Origin: Pseudomonas sediminis
Lineage (GTDB): Bacteria; Pseudomonadota; Gammaproteobacteria; Pseudomonadales; Pseudomonadaceae
Assembly: GCF_002741105.1 (NCBI RefSeq)
Contig: NZ_NIQU01000010.1
Location: forward strand, 97,318 to 161,317
DNA length: 64,000 nucleotides
Direction of reading: 5' to 3'
A program made the translations under genes and the position numbers. Positions within the stretch are counted from its first letter, which is position 1; every line of letters begins with the position of its first letter. The notes under the pieces were generated by a model that saw only the letters and a list, made by a program, of their open reading frames with translations, did no database searches and had not been told where the DNA came from. Below are positions 52,638-61,880 of the stretch, in pieces.

Positions 52638-53264
52638 TTACAGCACCCCCAGCAGATAGACGACGGTAAACACGCAGATCCACACCACATCGAGGAAGTG
52701 CCAGAACAGGCTGAGCAGCCCGACGCGGGTCTTGTTGGTGTCGGTCAGGCCACGGCTGCCAACCTGGAACATCAGCACCAGCATCCACAGCAGACCGGCA
52801 CTGACGTGCAGGCCGTGGGTGCCGACCAGGGTGAAGAACGCCGACCAGTAGGCGCTGACCTGCGGCCCGGCACCTTCATGGATCAGGTGGCGGAACTCGT
52901 ACAGTTCGATGCTGATGAAGGCTACGCCGAACAGGAAGGTGATGCCCAGCCAGCGCAGCACCGCGCCCTTGTCGCCACGGTAGGTGGCGAGCATGGCCAT
53001 GCCGTAGGTGATACTGGAAAACAGCAGTGCGAAGGTTTCCACCAGCACCAGATGCAGGCCGCCGCCGAGCATTTCCTTGGCGGTGGGGCCACCGGCGAAG
53101 GAGTTGCTGAGTACCGCGAAGGTGGCGAACACCGTGGCGAAGATCAGCAGGTCGGTCATCAGGTAGACCCAGAAGCCGAACAGCTTGATCCCACTGGTGT
53201 CGTGGTGGTGCTCATGGCCGTGGCCATGAGCGTCATGTGGAAAATGGGGTTCGTAAGCGGTCAT
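52638..53264 (-). CDS. cyoC: cytochrome o ubiquinol oxidase subunit III
   Basis: A 208-residue, five-helix subunit (KLFGFWVYLMTDLLIFATVF; LVLVETFALLFSSITYGMAM; LVGTHGLHVSAGLLWMLVLM). The N-terminus is His-rich (HDAHGHGHEHHHD). ATG at 53264 lies two bases after the cyoB stop. Confidence 0.93.
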   Translation of the reverse strand: MTAYEPHFPHDAHGHGHEHHHDTSGIKLFGFWVYLMTDLLIFATVFATFAVLSNSFAGGPTAKEMLGGGLHLVLVETFALLFSSITYGMAMLATYRGDKGAVLRWLGITFLFGVAFISIELYEFRHLIHEGAGPQVSAYWSAFFTLVGTHGLHVSAGLLWMLVLMFQVGSRGLTDTNKTRVGLLSLFWHFLDVVWICVFTVVYLLGVL

Positions 53265-53266
53265 GG

Positions 53267-55255
53267 TTAGGCCTGTACGACTGCGTTGGCTTTGGTTTGG
53301 TGGTGCGCCTGCTCGATTCGCGCGATCTCTTCGGGCTGCACGTAGTAGTCGATGTCTTCGTCGTAGGAACGCACGATGAAGCTGACCACGGCGCCGACCA
53401 GACCGACGATGGCGAGCCACCAGATGTGCCAGATCATGGCGAAGCCGAAGGCGATGACGAACGCCGACACCACCAGGCCGTTGCCGGTGTTCTTCGGCAT
53501 GTGGATCGGCTCGTAGTGCTCTGGCGCAGGCATCAGCTCGACACCGTTCTTCTTCGCCTCATAGAAGGCGTCGATCTTGTCCGCAGTCGGGATGACCGCG
53601 AAGTTGTAGAACGGTGGTGGCGAGGAAGTCGCCCACTCCAGGGTGCGGCCATCCCAGGGGTCGCCGCTCACGTCGACGTTTTCCTTGCGCTTGATGTAGC
53701 TGGTGACGAACTGCACCACGGTGAACACGATGCCGATACCGATCAGCACAGCGCCGACCACGGCCACCTGCACCCACGGCACCCAGGCCGGGTTGTCGAA
53801 GTGGTTGAGGCGACGGGTCATGCCCATGAAGCCCAGCACGTACAGCGGCATGAAGGCGAAGTAGAAGCCGATCAGCCAGCACCAGAACGAGTAGCGGCCG
53901 AAACGATCGAGCAACTTGAAGCCGAAGGCTTTCGGGAACCAGTAGATTATGCCGGCCAGGTAGCCGAACACCGCACCGCCGATGATCACGTTGTGGAAGT
54001 GGGCGATCAGGAACAGGCTGTTGTGCAGCACGAAGTCCGCCGCCGGTACCGCCATCAGTACGCCGGTCATGCCGCCGATGGAGAAGGTCACGAGGAAGCC
54101 CAGGGTCATCCAGGTCATGGCGTTCAGTTGCAGACGGCCACGGAAGATGGTGAACAGCCAGGTGAAGATCTTCACCCCGGTGGGGATGGCGATGATCGAG
54201 GTCATGATGCCGAAGAAAGCGTTGACGCTGGCCCCAGAGCCCATGGTGAAGAAGTGGTGCAGCCACACCACGAACGACAGCACGCCGATGGCCGCGGTCG
54301 CCCAGACCATCGAGGCATAACCGAACAGGGTCTTGCGCGAGAAGGTCGCCACCACTTCGGAGAACACACCGAACGCCGGCAGGATGAGGATGTACACCTC
54401 CGGGTGACCCCAGATCCAGAACAGGTTGGCGTACATCATCGGGTTGCCGCCCAGTTCATTGGTGAAGAAGTGGAAATCCAGGTAGCGGTCCAGCGACAGC
54501 ATCGCCAGGGTCGCGGTCAGCGGAGGGAAGGCGCCGCAGATCAGCACGCAGGTCACCAGGATGGTCCAGGTGAAGATCGGCATCTTCATCAGGCTCATAC
54601 CCGGTGCACGCATCTTGAGGATGGTGGCGATGAAGTTGACCCCGGTCAGCGTCGTGCCCAAGCCGGATAACTGCATGCTCCAGATGTAGTAATCCATCCC
54701 CACGCCGGGACTGTACTGAATCCCTGACAACGGCGGATAAGCCACCCAGCCGGTCTTGGCGAATTCGCCCAGGCCCAGCGACAGGTTGATCAGCAGCGCG
54801 CCACCGACGAACAGCCAGAAGCTCAGCGAGTTCAGGTAGGGGAAGGCCACGTCACGCGCGCCGATCTGCAGCGGCACGACGATGTTCATCAGGCCGGTGA
54901 CCAGTGGCATGGCCACGAAGATCAGCATGATGATGCCGTGCGCGGTGAAGATCTGGTCGTAGTGCTCGGGCGGCAGGTAGCCCTGGCCGTCACCGTGGGC
55001 CATCGCCAGGTGGGTGCGCATCATGATCGCGTCAGCGAAGCCACGCACCAGCATGACCAGCGCGACGAGGATGTACATCACGCCGATTTTCTTGTGGTCC
55101 ACCGAGGTGAGCCACTCTTTCCACAGGTAGCCCCACTTCTTGAAGTAGGTGACCGCCGCGAACAGCCCCAGACCGCCCAGCGCCACGATGGCCAGGGTGA
55201 TCATGATGATTGGCTCGTGGTACGGAATCGCGTCCAGAGTCAGTTTTCCAAACAT
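53267..55255 (-). CDS. cyoB: cytochrome o ubiquinol oxidase subunit I
   Basis: A 662-residue heme-copper oxidase subunit with ~15 helices. FTAHGIIMLIFVAMPLVTGL contains the low-spin heme His, WGHPEVYILILPAFGVFSEV the CuB His-Tyr pair, and LHHFFTMG the other CuB histidines; IAHFHNVIIGGAVFGYL holds both heme ligands. Reduces oxygen to water with ubiquinol and pumps protons. ATG at 55255 is chosen (MFGKLTLDAIPYHEP is the family start); an overlapping GTG six bases before is the alternative. Confidence 0.95.
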   Translation of the reverse strand: MFGKLTLDAIPYHEPIIMITLAIVALGGLGLFAAVTYFKKWGYLWKEWLTSVDHKKIGVMYILVALVMLVRGFADAIMMRTHLAMAHGDGQGYLPPEHYDQIFTAHGIIMLIFVAMPLVTGLMNIVVPLQIGARDVAFPYLNSLSFWLFVGGALLINLSLGLGEFAKTGWVAYPPLSGIQYSPGVGMDYYIWSMQLSGLGTTLTGVNFIATILKMRAPGMSLMKMPIFTWTILVTCVLICGAFPPLTATLAMLSLDRYLDFHFFTNELGGNPMMYANLFWIWGHPEVYILILPAFGVFSEVVATFSRKTLFGYASMVWATAAIGVLSFVVWLHHFFTMGSGASVNAFFGIMTSIIAIPTGVKIFTWLFTIFRGRLQLNAMTWMTLGFLVTFSIGGMTGVLMAVPAADFVLHNSLFLIAHFHNVIIGGAVFGYLAGIIYWFPKAFGFKLLDRFGRYSFWCWLIGFYFAFMPLYVLGFMGMTRRLNHFDNPAWVPWVQVAVVGAVLIGIGIVFTVVQFVTSYIKRKENVDVSGDPWDGRTLEWATSSPPPFYNFAVIPTADKIDAFYEAKKNGVELMPAPEHYEPIHMPKNTGNGLVVSAFVIAFGFAMIWHIWWLAIVGLVGAVVSFIVRSYDEDIDYYVQPEEIARIEQAHHQTKANAVVQA

Positions 55256-55257
55256 AT

Positions 55258-56175
55258 TCACTCCTGCACCTCCGCTGCTTCGTGCATGGCCGTGCTGTGG
55301 GAATCTTTCAGGGTCACGTACTGCCCGATCACCTTGTTGAACAGGTTCGCCTCGACCTGGCCGAAGTAGCGGATCGGGTAGATCGGATAGCGGTGGTTGA
55401 TCATCTCGCCCGGCTCACCCACCTGCTTGAAGGCGGCGAAGTCCATGACCTCGGGCGATTGCTTGACCTTGTCGACCCACTGCGCGAACGCGTCGTCGCT
55501 GACCGAGTGGGTGGTGAAGCGCATGGCCGAGAAGCCTTCGCCACTGAAGTTGCCGGACTGGCCGAAGAACTCGCCCTGTTCGTTGGCGATCAGGTTGAGC
55601 TGGGTGCGCTGGCCGCCCATGGCGTAGATCATCCCGCCGAGCTGCGGGATCGACAGCGCGTTCATCACCGTGTCGGAGGTGATGTGGAAGGTCACCGGGG
55701 TCTTCTCCGGAATCACCAGCTCATTGACCACGGCCACGCCCTGATCCGGGTAGATGAACAGCCATTTCCAGTCGAGCGAGACCACCTCGATGTTCAGCGC
55801 CGGCTTGTCCGATTCGATCGGGCGATAGGGGTCGAGCGAATGCGAGGTTTGCCAAATGATGACCGCCAGAACGGCGACGATGATCAGGGGAACGCCCCAG
55901 ACGACCAGCTCGATCTTGTGCGAATGTGCCCAGTCGGGCATGTAGGTGGCCTTCTCGTTCGACTCGCGATAACGCCAGCCAAACAGGAAGGTCATGATGA
56001 TCACGGGTACCACCACGATCAGCATGAGTCCGATGGAGATCAGGATCAGATTGCCCTGCTCGACACCGATCTGCCCTTTCGAGTTGAACAGTGCCCAGTC
56101 ACATCCACCGAGCGCCGAGAAGGCAATCGCCATCACCAGCCAGCGCACACAACGATGGTATTTCTCTTCTTTCAT
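55258..56175 (-). CDS. cyoA: cytochrome o ubiquinol oxidase subunit II
   Basis: A 305-residue lipoprotein: lipobox in AFSALGGCDWALF, two helices, then a cupredoxin domain without the CuA ligands, as in quinol oxidases. VSLDWKWLFIYPDQGVAVVN and FFGQSGNFSGEGFSAMRF are family segments. The stop is two bases before the cyoB ATG. First gene of cyoABCDE. Confidence 0.94.
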   Translation of the reverse strand: MKEEKYHRCVRWLVMAIAFSALGGCDWALFNSKGQIGVEQGNLILISIGLMLIVVVPVIIMTFLFGWRYRESNEKATYMPDWAHSHKIELVVWGVPLIIVAVLAVIIWQTSHSLDPYRPIESDKPALNIEVVSLDWKWLFIYPDQGVAVVNELVIPEKTPVTFHITSDTVMNALSIPQLGGMIYAMGGQRTQLNLIANEQGEFFGQSGNFSGEGFSAMRFTTHSVSDDAFAQWVDKVKQSPEVMDFAAFKQVGEPGEMINHRYPIYPIRYFGQVEANLFNKVIGQYVTLKDSHSTAMHEAAEVQE

Positions 56176-56782
56176 GTCACGACCTTCAACTGAGTGAGCC
56201 CCACAATCGGCTTCAGTTGCCGTGCGGCCCATCGAGCAAAGGCCGGCAGCGAGAACTCAGAGCTTGAGCATCCGTGCAAGCGAAGCGGTAAACCGTGGGA
56301 TTCGACGATGTTGCCGGCTAAAAAGGCCTCATTCAATTCGTTAGCGGCCTACTTATGAGCGAACTTACAGCACCTCTGCGACATATTTCGAAACATTTAC
56401 GCAAAGATTTGAAACACTTTGCAGCAAGAAGCCAGCAAAGAATCGCAGGGGTGCGACAAATGATCACAGGCCCGTTTTAGAGCTGTTTGTCAGCAAATTG
56501 ACAGGAATCATTGCAAGGAAAGATGCCGTCAGCTGACCGCACGGCCAGCCTTGACATTGAGGAGATTTCGAGGTTTTCGAATGCGCAGGTGATGAGCGTC
56601 AGCCTCGCGAAAGGCTGAGCGCAGAGCGGGGTCAAGTAGAGGCCGAAGGCGGCTGGTGTTGTAGCCCGGATGCAATCCGGGGCAATTGAGCGCGGCCAAA
56701 AGCATCGCGGCTGAAGCCGCTCCTACCCCCTATTCCGTAGGAGCGGCTTCAGCCGCGATTGCTTTACCTACTGCCTAAGCCA
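56176..56782. other. intergenic: cyo leader/promoter region and repeats
   Basis: No gene. 56176-56540 is AT-rich relative to the flanks, and holds a repeated GAAACATTT / GAAACACTTT pair at 56384-56420, a possible regulator site for cyo. 56640-56700 has genus-type repeats (GTAGCCCGGATGCAATCCGG, close to 2763). The right end is the long hairpin below. Confidence 0.55.
56705..56758. terminator. 22-base perfect inverted repeat hairpin
   Basis: Arms at 56705-56726 and 56737-56758 are perfect complements (core GGCTGAAGCCGCTCCTAC), loop of ten bases. It follows the DUF6436 gene end on the minus strand, so it can act as a terminator; the motif also recurs in part at 29268 and 50638, which fits a repeat family. 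Confidence 0.6.
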
Positions 56783-57358
56783 CTACTTCCAGGCGCAATA
56801 ACACCCCACCGCCAACCCACTGGCCAGCGACACATGGCGCCCCTGGGTCAGCGCATCCAGCACGGGCTCGACGAAGCTGTTGCTGGAGTTGCACACCAAC
56901 CCTTCGCTGTAGGGGCCGGCATAGGCCAGCTTGCCGTCGCGATCCCAGATCGCCAGGGCCGGGCTGGCCGGCAGCGATTCCATGCCCTCGATACCCGGCA
57001 GAGGCTTCATCCGCCCACGCAGAAACGGCGCTATCTCGCCTGTGCTGCCCGGCTTCTGCACGCTGTAGAACTCGACATCAGCGTTACGATGCAGTCCGAT
57101 CAGGTAACGCAGGTGCGCGTCGGTTTCCCCGTTGCAGGGGCAATCCGGGTCCCAGAAGTGCACCACACGAATGGGGCCAGGGCCAGCCAGTTCAGGCGGC
57201 AGCTTCAACTCGCCCTGACCGAAGATCACCGTCTGCTCGGCGTAGGGCCGCAGATAGGCCGCGCCGCTAAGCCACCAGATCAGTACCACGCTCCCCAGCG
57301 CCAGCACGCAGAAGCCCACCACCAGATGCTTGAAGCGCAGGCGTTGCAGCAGATTCAT
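56783..57358 (-). CDS. DUF6436-type thioredoxin-like membrane protein
   Basis: A 191-residue protein: one helix (HLVVGFCVLALGSVVLIWWL) followed by a thioredoxin-like periplasmic domain, with IRVVHFWDPDCPCNGETDAH (CPC in place of CxxC) and SPALAIWDRDGKLAYAGPYS. C-terminal VGCYCAWK. It may reduce or carry metals or disulfides outside the membrane. Overlaps the next upstream gene by four bases. Confidence 0.75.
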   Translation of the reverse strand: MNLLQRLRFKHLVVGFCVLALGSVVLIWWLSGAAYLRPYAEQTVIFGQGELKLPPELAGPGPIRVVHFWDPDCPCNGETDAHLRYLIGLHRNADVEFYSVQKPGSTGEIAPFLRGRMKPLPGIEGMESLPASPALAIWDRDGKLAYAGPYSEGLVCNSSNSFVEPVLDALTQGRHVSLASGLAVGCYCAWK

Positions 57359-57618
57359 GGCTGATGGCCGAACTTGCGCAGGAACTGCTTCTCCATCTCC
57401 TGGCAACTTTCCTCGGTGAAGCTGCGCTCGGTGGCCTGTGCGCTCTTCCAGCAGGCCTCGATGGCTGCGCGTTCGCCGGCTTCGATCTCGCTGTCCTGCG
57501 GGCGAGTCATGATGTAGATCAGCCCGGCGAAAATCAGTACGACAAAGGCCAGGCCGACCAGTAACAGACCGAGGCAGCCACGGCGCCCCAGCCCGGAATT
57601 ATCTTCACTTGCGCTCAT
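57355..57618 (-). CDS. small single-helix membrane protein
   Basis: An 87-residue protein: SGLGRRGCLGLLLVGLAFVV hydrophobic helix then a helical, Glu-rich, Cys-containing tail (IEACWKSAQATERSFTEESC). Coupled by overlap (ATGA) to the thioredoxin-like gene, so probably its partner. No known family. Confidence 0.7.
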   Translation of the reverse strand: MSASEDNSGLGRRGCLGLLLVGLAFVVLIFAGLIYIMTRPQDSEIEAGERAAIEACWKSAQATERSFTEESCQEMEKQFLRKFGHQP

Positions 57619-57681
57619 CTTTCTCGGTTTCCGCATTTATCAGTGGTTGGCTCGCCCCTGCACCGGGGCGAGCGCCGATCA

Positions 57682-60600
57682 TCAACCTTCAACCAGCGTC
57701 CACTGCTTGCTCAGGCGCTTGTCCGACACCGCCATCTTCGTGCCCAGTTGCTGGGCGAACAGCGACACGCGGTATTCCTCCAGCATCCAGCGATACAGCG
57801 TGAGCTGCGGGTCACGCTTGCCTTCCTGGGCATGTTTAGCCGCACGCGCCTTGTACTGTTCCCAATAGCCTGTGAGCTCGCCCGTCCACACGCGGTCACG
57901 CTGTACCTGCGCGCCCACCTTGTCCAGGCGCTGCTCGATGGCCTTCAGATAACGCGGAATTTCCTTGAGCCACTCGCCCGGCGTCTCGCGCACGAAGCCG
58001 GCATAGACCAGATTGGCCAACTGCTGCTTGATGTCGTTGAGCGCCATGGCCTGGGCCAGGTCGATCTTGCCCTTGAAGCGTTTCTGCAGGCCGTGGTTGA
58101 GCTTGAGAACTTCCAGCACCTGGCGAGCGATGCGTTCGGCATGCGCCGTCCAGTCGCCACGCTTGCGCTCGGCCAGTTGCGCCAGGGCCGCACCGTCGCG
58201 CGGCAACGTCGCTTCGCATTCAAGGATGCAGGCATCCAGGCTGGCGAGCAGGATGTCTTCGACCAGCGCCTCGACGCGGCCGATATCGCGATACAGCAGG
58301 CCCAACTCGGTCAGCCCCGGCAGCTTGCCGCGCAGAAACTTCGCCTGCTCGGCCAGTTGCTGCAACAGCAGTCTTTGCAATGCACGGCGATGCTGGAAGT
58401 CGGCCTCGGCCTGGGTAGGGAAGCGCCCTTCCTTGACCACTCCGCCTTCTTCCACCAATGCTGGGTAAACGGTCATGGAAAGCCCGGCGATCTTCTGCTG
58501 GGCCTTCTCGGCCACTTCGGCAAAGGCCTTGGCCTCCACCGCTTTCGGCTTGTCGCTCTGCTGCGGGATGGCCAACGCAGCCTGGCTGGCTTCGGCAAAA
58601 CGCGCAGTCAGCTCGGCCAGGTCGCGGCCTTCGCCAAGAAACTTGCCCTGAGCGTCGACCACCTCGATATTCATCTTCAGGTGGTTTTCGATGCTTTCAG
58701 CTGCTTCCGCCCAGGCCTCGTCGGACACCCGCGCGCCGGTCATGCGCAAAAGCTCCTGGCCCAGAGCCTGCGGCAACGAGCCCTGGCCGAACACTAACTT
58801 GCCCAGCGCTGCGCCGACAAAATCCGGCACCGGCACGAAGTTCTTGCGCAGCGCCTTGGGCAGGCCGCGCACCAGGGCGATGCACTTGGCTTCCAACAGT
58901 CCCGGCACCAGCCATTCCAGACGCTCGGGCTGCAGTTGCGGCAACAGCGGCGCCGGCACGCGCAGGGTCACACCGTCACGTGGATGGTTGGGCTCGAAGT
59001 GATAGCTCAGCGGCAGTTGCAGCTCGCCGATGCGCAAGGTGTCCGGGTACTGCGCGGCGGTGACTTCCTTGGCATCGCGGGCCAGGGCGTCTTCCTCGCG
59101 CATGATCAGCAGTTGCGGGTCGGCGGCGCTGCCCTTCTTGTACCAGCTCTCGAAACTAGCGGCCTGGTAGATGTCCTGCGGGATGCGCGCGTCGTAGTAG
59201 CCGAACAGGGTTTCCTCGTCGGCGAGAATATCGCGGCGGCGCGATTTGGCCTCCAGCTCGTCGAGGCGTTCGAGCAACTGGCGGTTGGCGGTCAGGCAGC
59301 GTACGCGGCTGTTGATCTCGCCACGCACCAGCCCCTCGCGAATGAACATCTCGCGCGCCACCGGCGGGTCGATGGGGCCGTAATGCACCGGGCGGCGACC
59401 GACGATGATCATGCCGTACAGGGTGACCTGCTCGAACGCCACCACCTGGCCGCGCTTCTTCTCCCAGTGCGGCTCCAGATGGTTCTTCTTCACCAGATGC
59501 GCGGCCAGCGGCTCGATCCAGTCCGGTTCGATCTTCGCCACCATGCGGGCGAACAGCTTGGTGGTTTCCACCAGCTCGGCGGCCATGATCCAGTTGGGCT
59601 TCTTGCGCCCGATCACGCTGGACGGGTGAATCCAGAAACGCCGCTGGCGCGCGCCGAGGTAGTCGCCCTCCTCGGTCTTCTGGCCGATCTGGCTGAGCAG
59701 GCCGGCGAGAATCGCCTTGTGCACGGCGGCGTAGTTCTTCGCCCGCACCGCTGCCTCACTGGCCTCGGCCTGCTGACGGGCGATGGCGTTGACGCGGGTG
59801 TCCTTGGTCGGCTGCGGCGTGTTCGCTGTTTGCTCGCCCTGCGCTTCTGAGCGGTTCTGCCCGCCCTTGCCCATCAACTGCAGATCACGGGCGATCAGCA
59901 CCAGTTGCCGGTGCGCGTCGCGCCACTCGCGCAGGCGCATGTAGTTGAGGAAGTTCTTCTTGCACCAGGTACGCAGCGGGTTGCTGCCCAGCTCCTGGCG
60001 TTTTTCCTCGAAGCCGCGCCACAGGCTGATCAGCGCGGCGAAGTCCGAGTCCACATCCTTCCACTGCGCATGGGCCTGGTCGGCGGCCTGCTGGCGATCC
60101 ATCGGTCGCTCGCGTGGGTCCTGCACCGACAGCGCGGCAGCGACGATGAGGATTTCCTCCAGGCTGCCCTGCTTGGCACCTTCCAGCACCATGCGCCCCA
60201 GGCGCGGGTCGATGGGCAGGCGCGCCAGTTGCCGGCCGATGGGCGTGAGCTGGCTTTCGCGGTTGACCGCCGACAGCTCCTGCAACAGGTTGAAGCCGTC
60301 GCTGATCGCCTTGCCGTCTGGCGGCTCGATAAAGGGGAAGTCCTCGATGCTGCCAAGGCGCAGGTGCAGCATCTGCAGGATCACCGCCGCCAGGTTGGTG
60401 CGCAGAATCTCTGGGTCGGTAAATTCCGGGCGCCCGAGAAAATCCTCCTCGCTATACAAACGAATGCAGATGCCCGGCTCGACCCGGCCGCAACGGCCCT
60501 TGCGCTGGTTGGCGCTGGCCTGCGACACCGGCTCGATGGGCAGGCGCTGCACCTTGGCGCGGTAGCTGTAGCGGCTGATGCGCGCCGTGCCGCTGTCGAT

Positions 60601-61698
60601 CACATAGCGGATGCCCGGCACGGTCAGCGAGGTTTCGGCGACGTTGGTGGCCAGCACGATCTTGCGCCCCGGCATGGGCGCGAAAATCTTCTGCTGCTCA
60701 GCCGGCGTCAGCCGCGCATACAACGGCAACACCTCGGTAAAACGCAGATTGGCCTTGCGCAGCACCTCCGCCGCCTCACGAATCTCGCGCTCACCGGGCA
60801 GGAACACCAGCACATCGCCTGGGCGCTGGCCCACGCTGCGCTCGTGCTCGGTGATCTCGTCCAGCGCGGCGAGGATGCCCTGGTCGATGGACAGGTCATC
60901 GAGCAGACGCTCGCCCTCCTCGTCCACCTCGGCGGCCAGCGGGCGGTACCAGGTTTCCACCGGATAGGTGCGGCCAGATACCTCGATGATCGGCGCGTCG
61001 TTGAAATGCTTGGAAAAGCGCTCCAGATCGATGGTCGCCGAGGTGATGATCAGCTTCAGATCTGGGCGGCGCGGCAGTAGGGTCTTCAGGTAGCCGAGCA
61101 GAAAGTCGATGTTGAGGCTACGTTCGTGCGCCTCGTCGACGATGATGGTGTCGTACTTTTCCAGAAAGCGGTCGTGCTGGGTTTCGGCGAGCAGAATACC
61201 GTCGGTCATCAGCTTGATCAGCGTGCCGTCCTTGCTCTGATCCTCGAAGCGCACCTGATAACCGACCAGCTCGCCCAGCGGCGTACCGATCTCTTCCGCC
61301 ACCCGTGTCGCCACGCTACGCGCCGCTAGCCGTCGCGGCTGGGTATGACCAATCAGGCCATGCACGCCCCGGCCGATCTCCAGGCAGATCTTCGGCAACT
61401 GCGTGGTCTTGCCCGAGCCGGTCTCACCGGCGATCACCACCACCTGGCTCTTCTCCAGCGCGGCCTTGATTTCGTCACGCTTGGCGGCAATCGGCAGCGC
61501 ATCGTCGTAGCGCATCGCCGGGATGCTGCTGCGCCGCGCCGCCACCTTGTCGCTGGACGCCTGAAAACGCTCCAACCACTGCGCCAGCTTGGCCTCGTCG
61601 GGGTGCTTCTGCAGCTCATGCAACTGCCGGCGCAAGCGATGCCGCTCGGCGATCATGACGTGGTCGAGGTTGTTCTGCAGCGTGGCGAGGTCAGTCAT
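57682..61698 (-). CDS. hrpA: ATP-dependent RNA helicase HrpA
   Basis: A 1338-residue DEAH-box helicase. VVIAGETGSGKTTQLPKICL (Walker A), DEAHERSLNIDFLLGYLKTL (motif II), SATIDLERFSKHFND (motif III), then the winged-helix, ratchet and OB-type regions and the HrpA-specific C-terminal DUF3418. In E. coli it rescues stalled ribosomes. ATG at 61698 is the family start; frame is open upstream but not coding-like. Confidence 0.95.
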   Translation of the reverse strand: MTDLATLQNNLDHVMIAERHRLRRQLHELQKHPDEAKLAQWLERFQASSDKVAARRSSIPAMRYDDALPIAAKRDEIKAALEKSQVVVIAGETGSGKTTQLPKICLEIGRGVHGLIGHTQPRRLAARSVATRVAEEIGTPLGELVGYQVRFEDQSKDGTLIKLMTDGILLAETQHDRFLEKYDTIIVDEAHERSLNIDFLLGYLKTLLPRRPDLKLIITSATIDLERFSKHFNDAPIIEVSGRTYPVETWYRPLAAEVDEEGERLLDDLSIDQGILAALDEITEHERSVGQRPGDVLVFLPGEREIREAAEVLRKANLRFTEVLPLYARLTPAEQQKIFAPMPGRKIVLATNVAETSLTVPGIRYVIDSGTARISRYSYRAKVQRLPIEPVSQASANQRKGRCGRVEPGICIRLYSEEDFLGRPEFTDPEILRTNLAAVILQMLHLRLGSIEDFPFIEPPDGKAISDGFNLLQELSAVNRESQLTPIGRQLARLPIDPRLGRMVLEGAKQGSLEEILIVAAALSVQDPRERPMDRQQAADQAHAQWKDVDSDFAALISLWRGFEEKRQELGSNPLRTWCKKNFLNYMRLREWRDAHRQLVLIARDLQLMGKGGQNRSEAQGEQTANTPQPTKDTRVNAIARQQAEASEAAVRAKNYAAVHKAILAGLLSQIGQKTEEGDYLGARQRRFWIHPSSVIGRKKPNWIMAAELVETTKLFARMVAKIEPDWIEPLAAHLVKKNHLEPHWEKKRGQVVAFEQVTLYGMIIVGRRPVHYGPIDPPVAREMFIREGLVRGEINSRVRCLTANRQLLERLDELEAKSRRRDILADEETLFGYYDARIPQDIYQAASFESWYKKGSAADPQLLIMREEDALARDAKEVTAAQYPDTLRIGELQLPLSYHFEPNHPRDGVTLRVPAPLLPQLQPERLEWLVPGLLEAKCIALVRGLPKALRKNFVPVPDFVGAALGKLVFGQGSLPQALGQELLRMTGARVSDEAWAEAAESIENHLKMNIEVVDAQGKFLGEGRDLAELTARFAEASQAALAIPQQSDKPKAVEAKAFAEVAEKAQQKIAGLSMTVYPALVEEGGVVKEGRFPTQAEADFQHRRALQRLLLQQLAEQAKFLRGKLPGLTELGLLYRDIGRVEALVEDILLASLDACILECEATLPRDGAALAQLAERKRGDWTAHAERIARQVLEVLKLNHGLQKRFKGKIDLAQAMALNDIKQQLANLVYAGFVRETPGEWLKEIPRYLKAIEQRLDKVGAQVQRDRVWTGELTGYWEQYKARAAKHAQEGKRDPQLTLYRWMLEEYRVSLFAQQLGTKMAVSDKRLSKQWTLVEG

Positions 61699-61880
61699 CT
61701 GGATCGGGCAATCAGGGCAAAGGCGAGATTGTCGCAGATTCGAGCCCTGCCCGCTGCCGGGAGAGCACGCGTAGGGTGGATCGGAACGCCGACCGCTCGT
61801 AGCGCCAGCGAACAGTCCACCAGCCAGAAAAAAGGCGTACTGCTTCGCGAGTACGCCTTCCAATGCTAAAGAAGTACAAA

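Noticed and set aside
53237..54670. 477-codon open frame on the plus strand
   Set aside because: Antisense to cyoB; the real gene has all heme-copper ligands.
58936..61080. Two long plus-strand open frames
   Set aside because: Antisense to hrpA; no start sites or domains.
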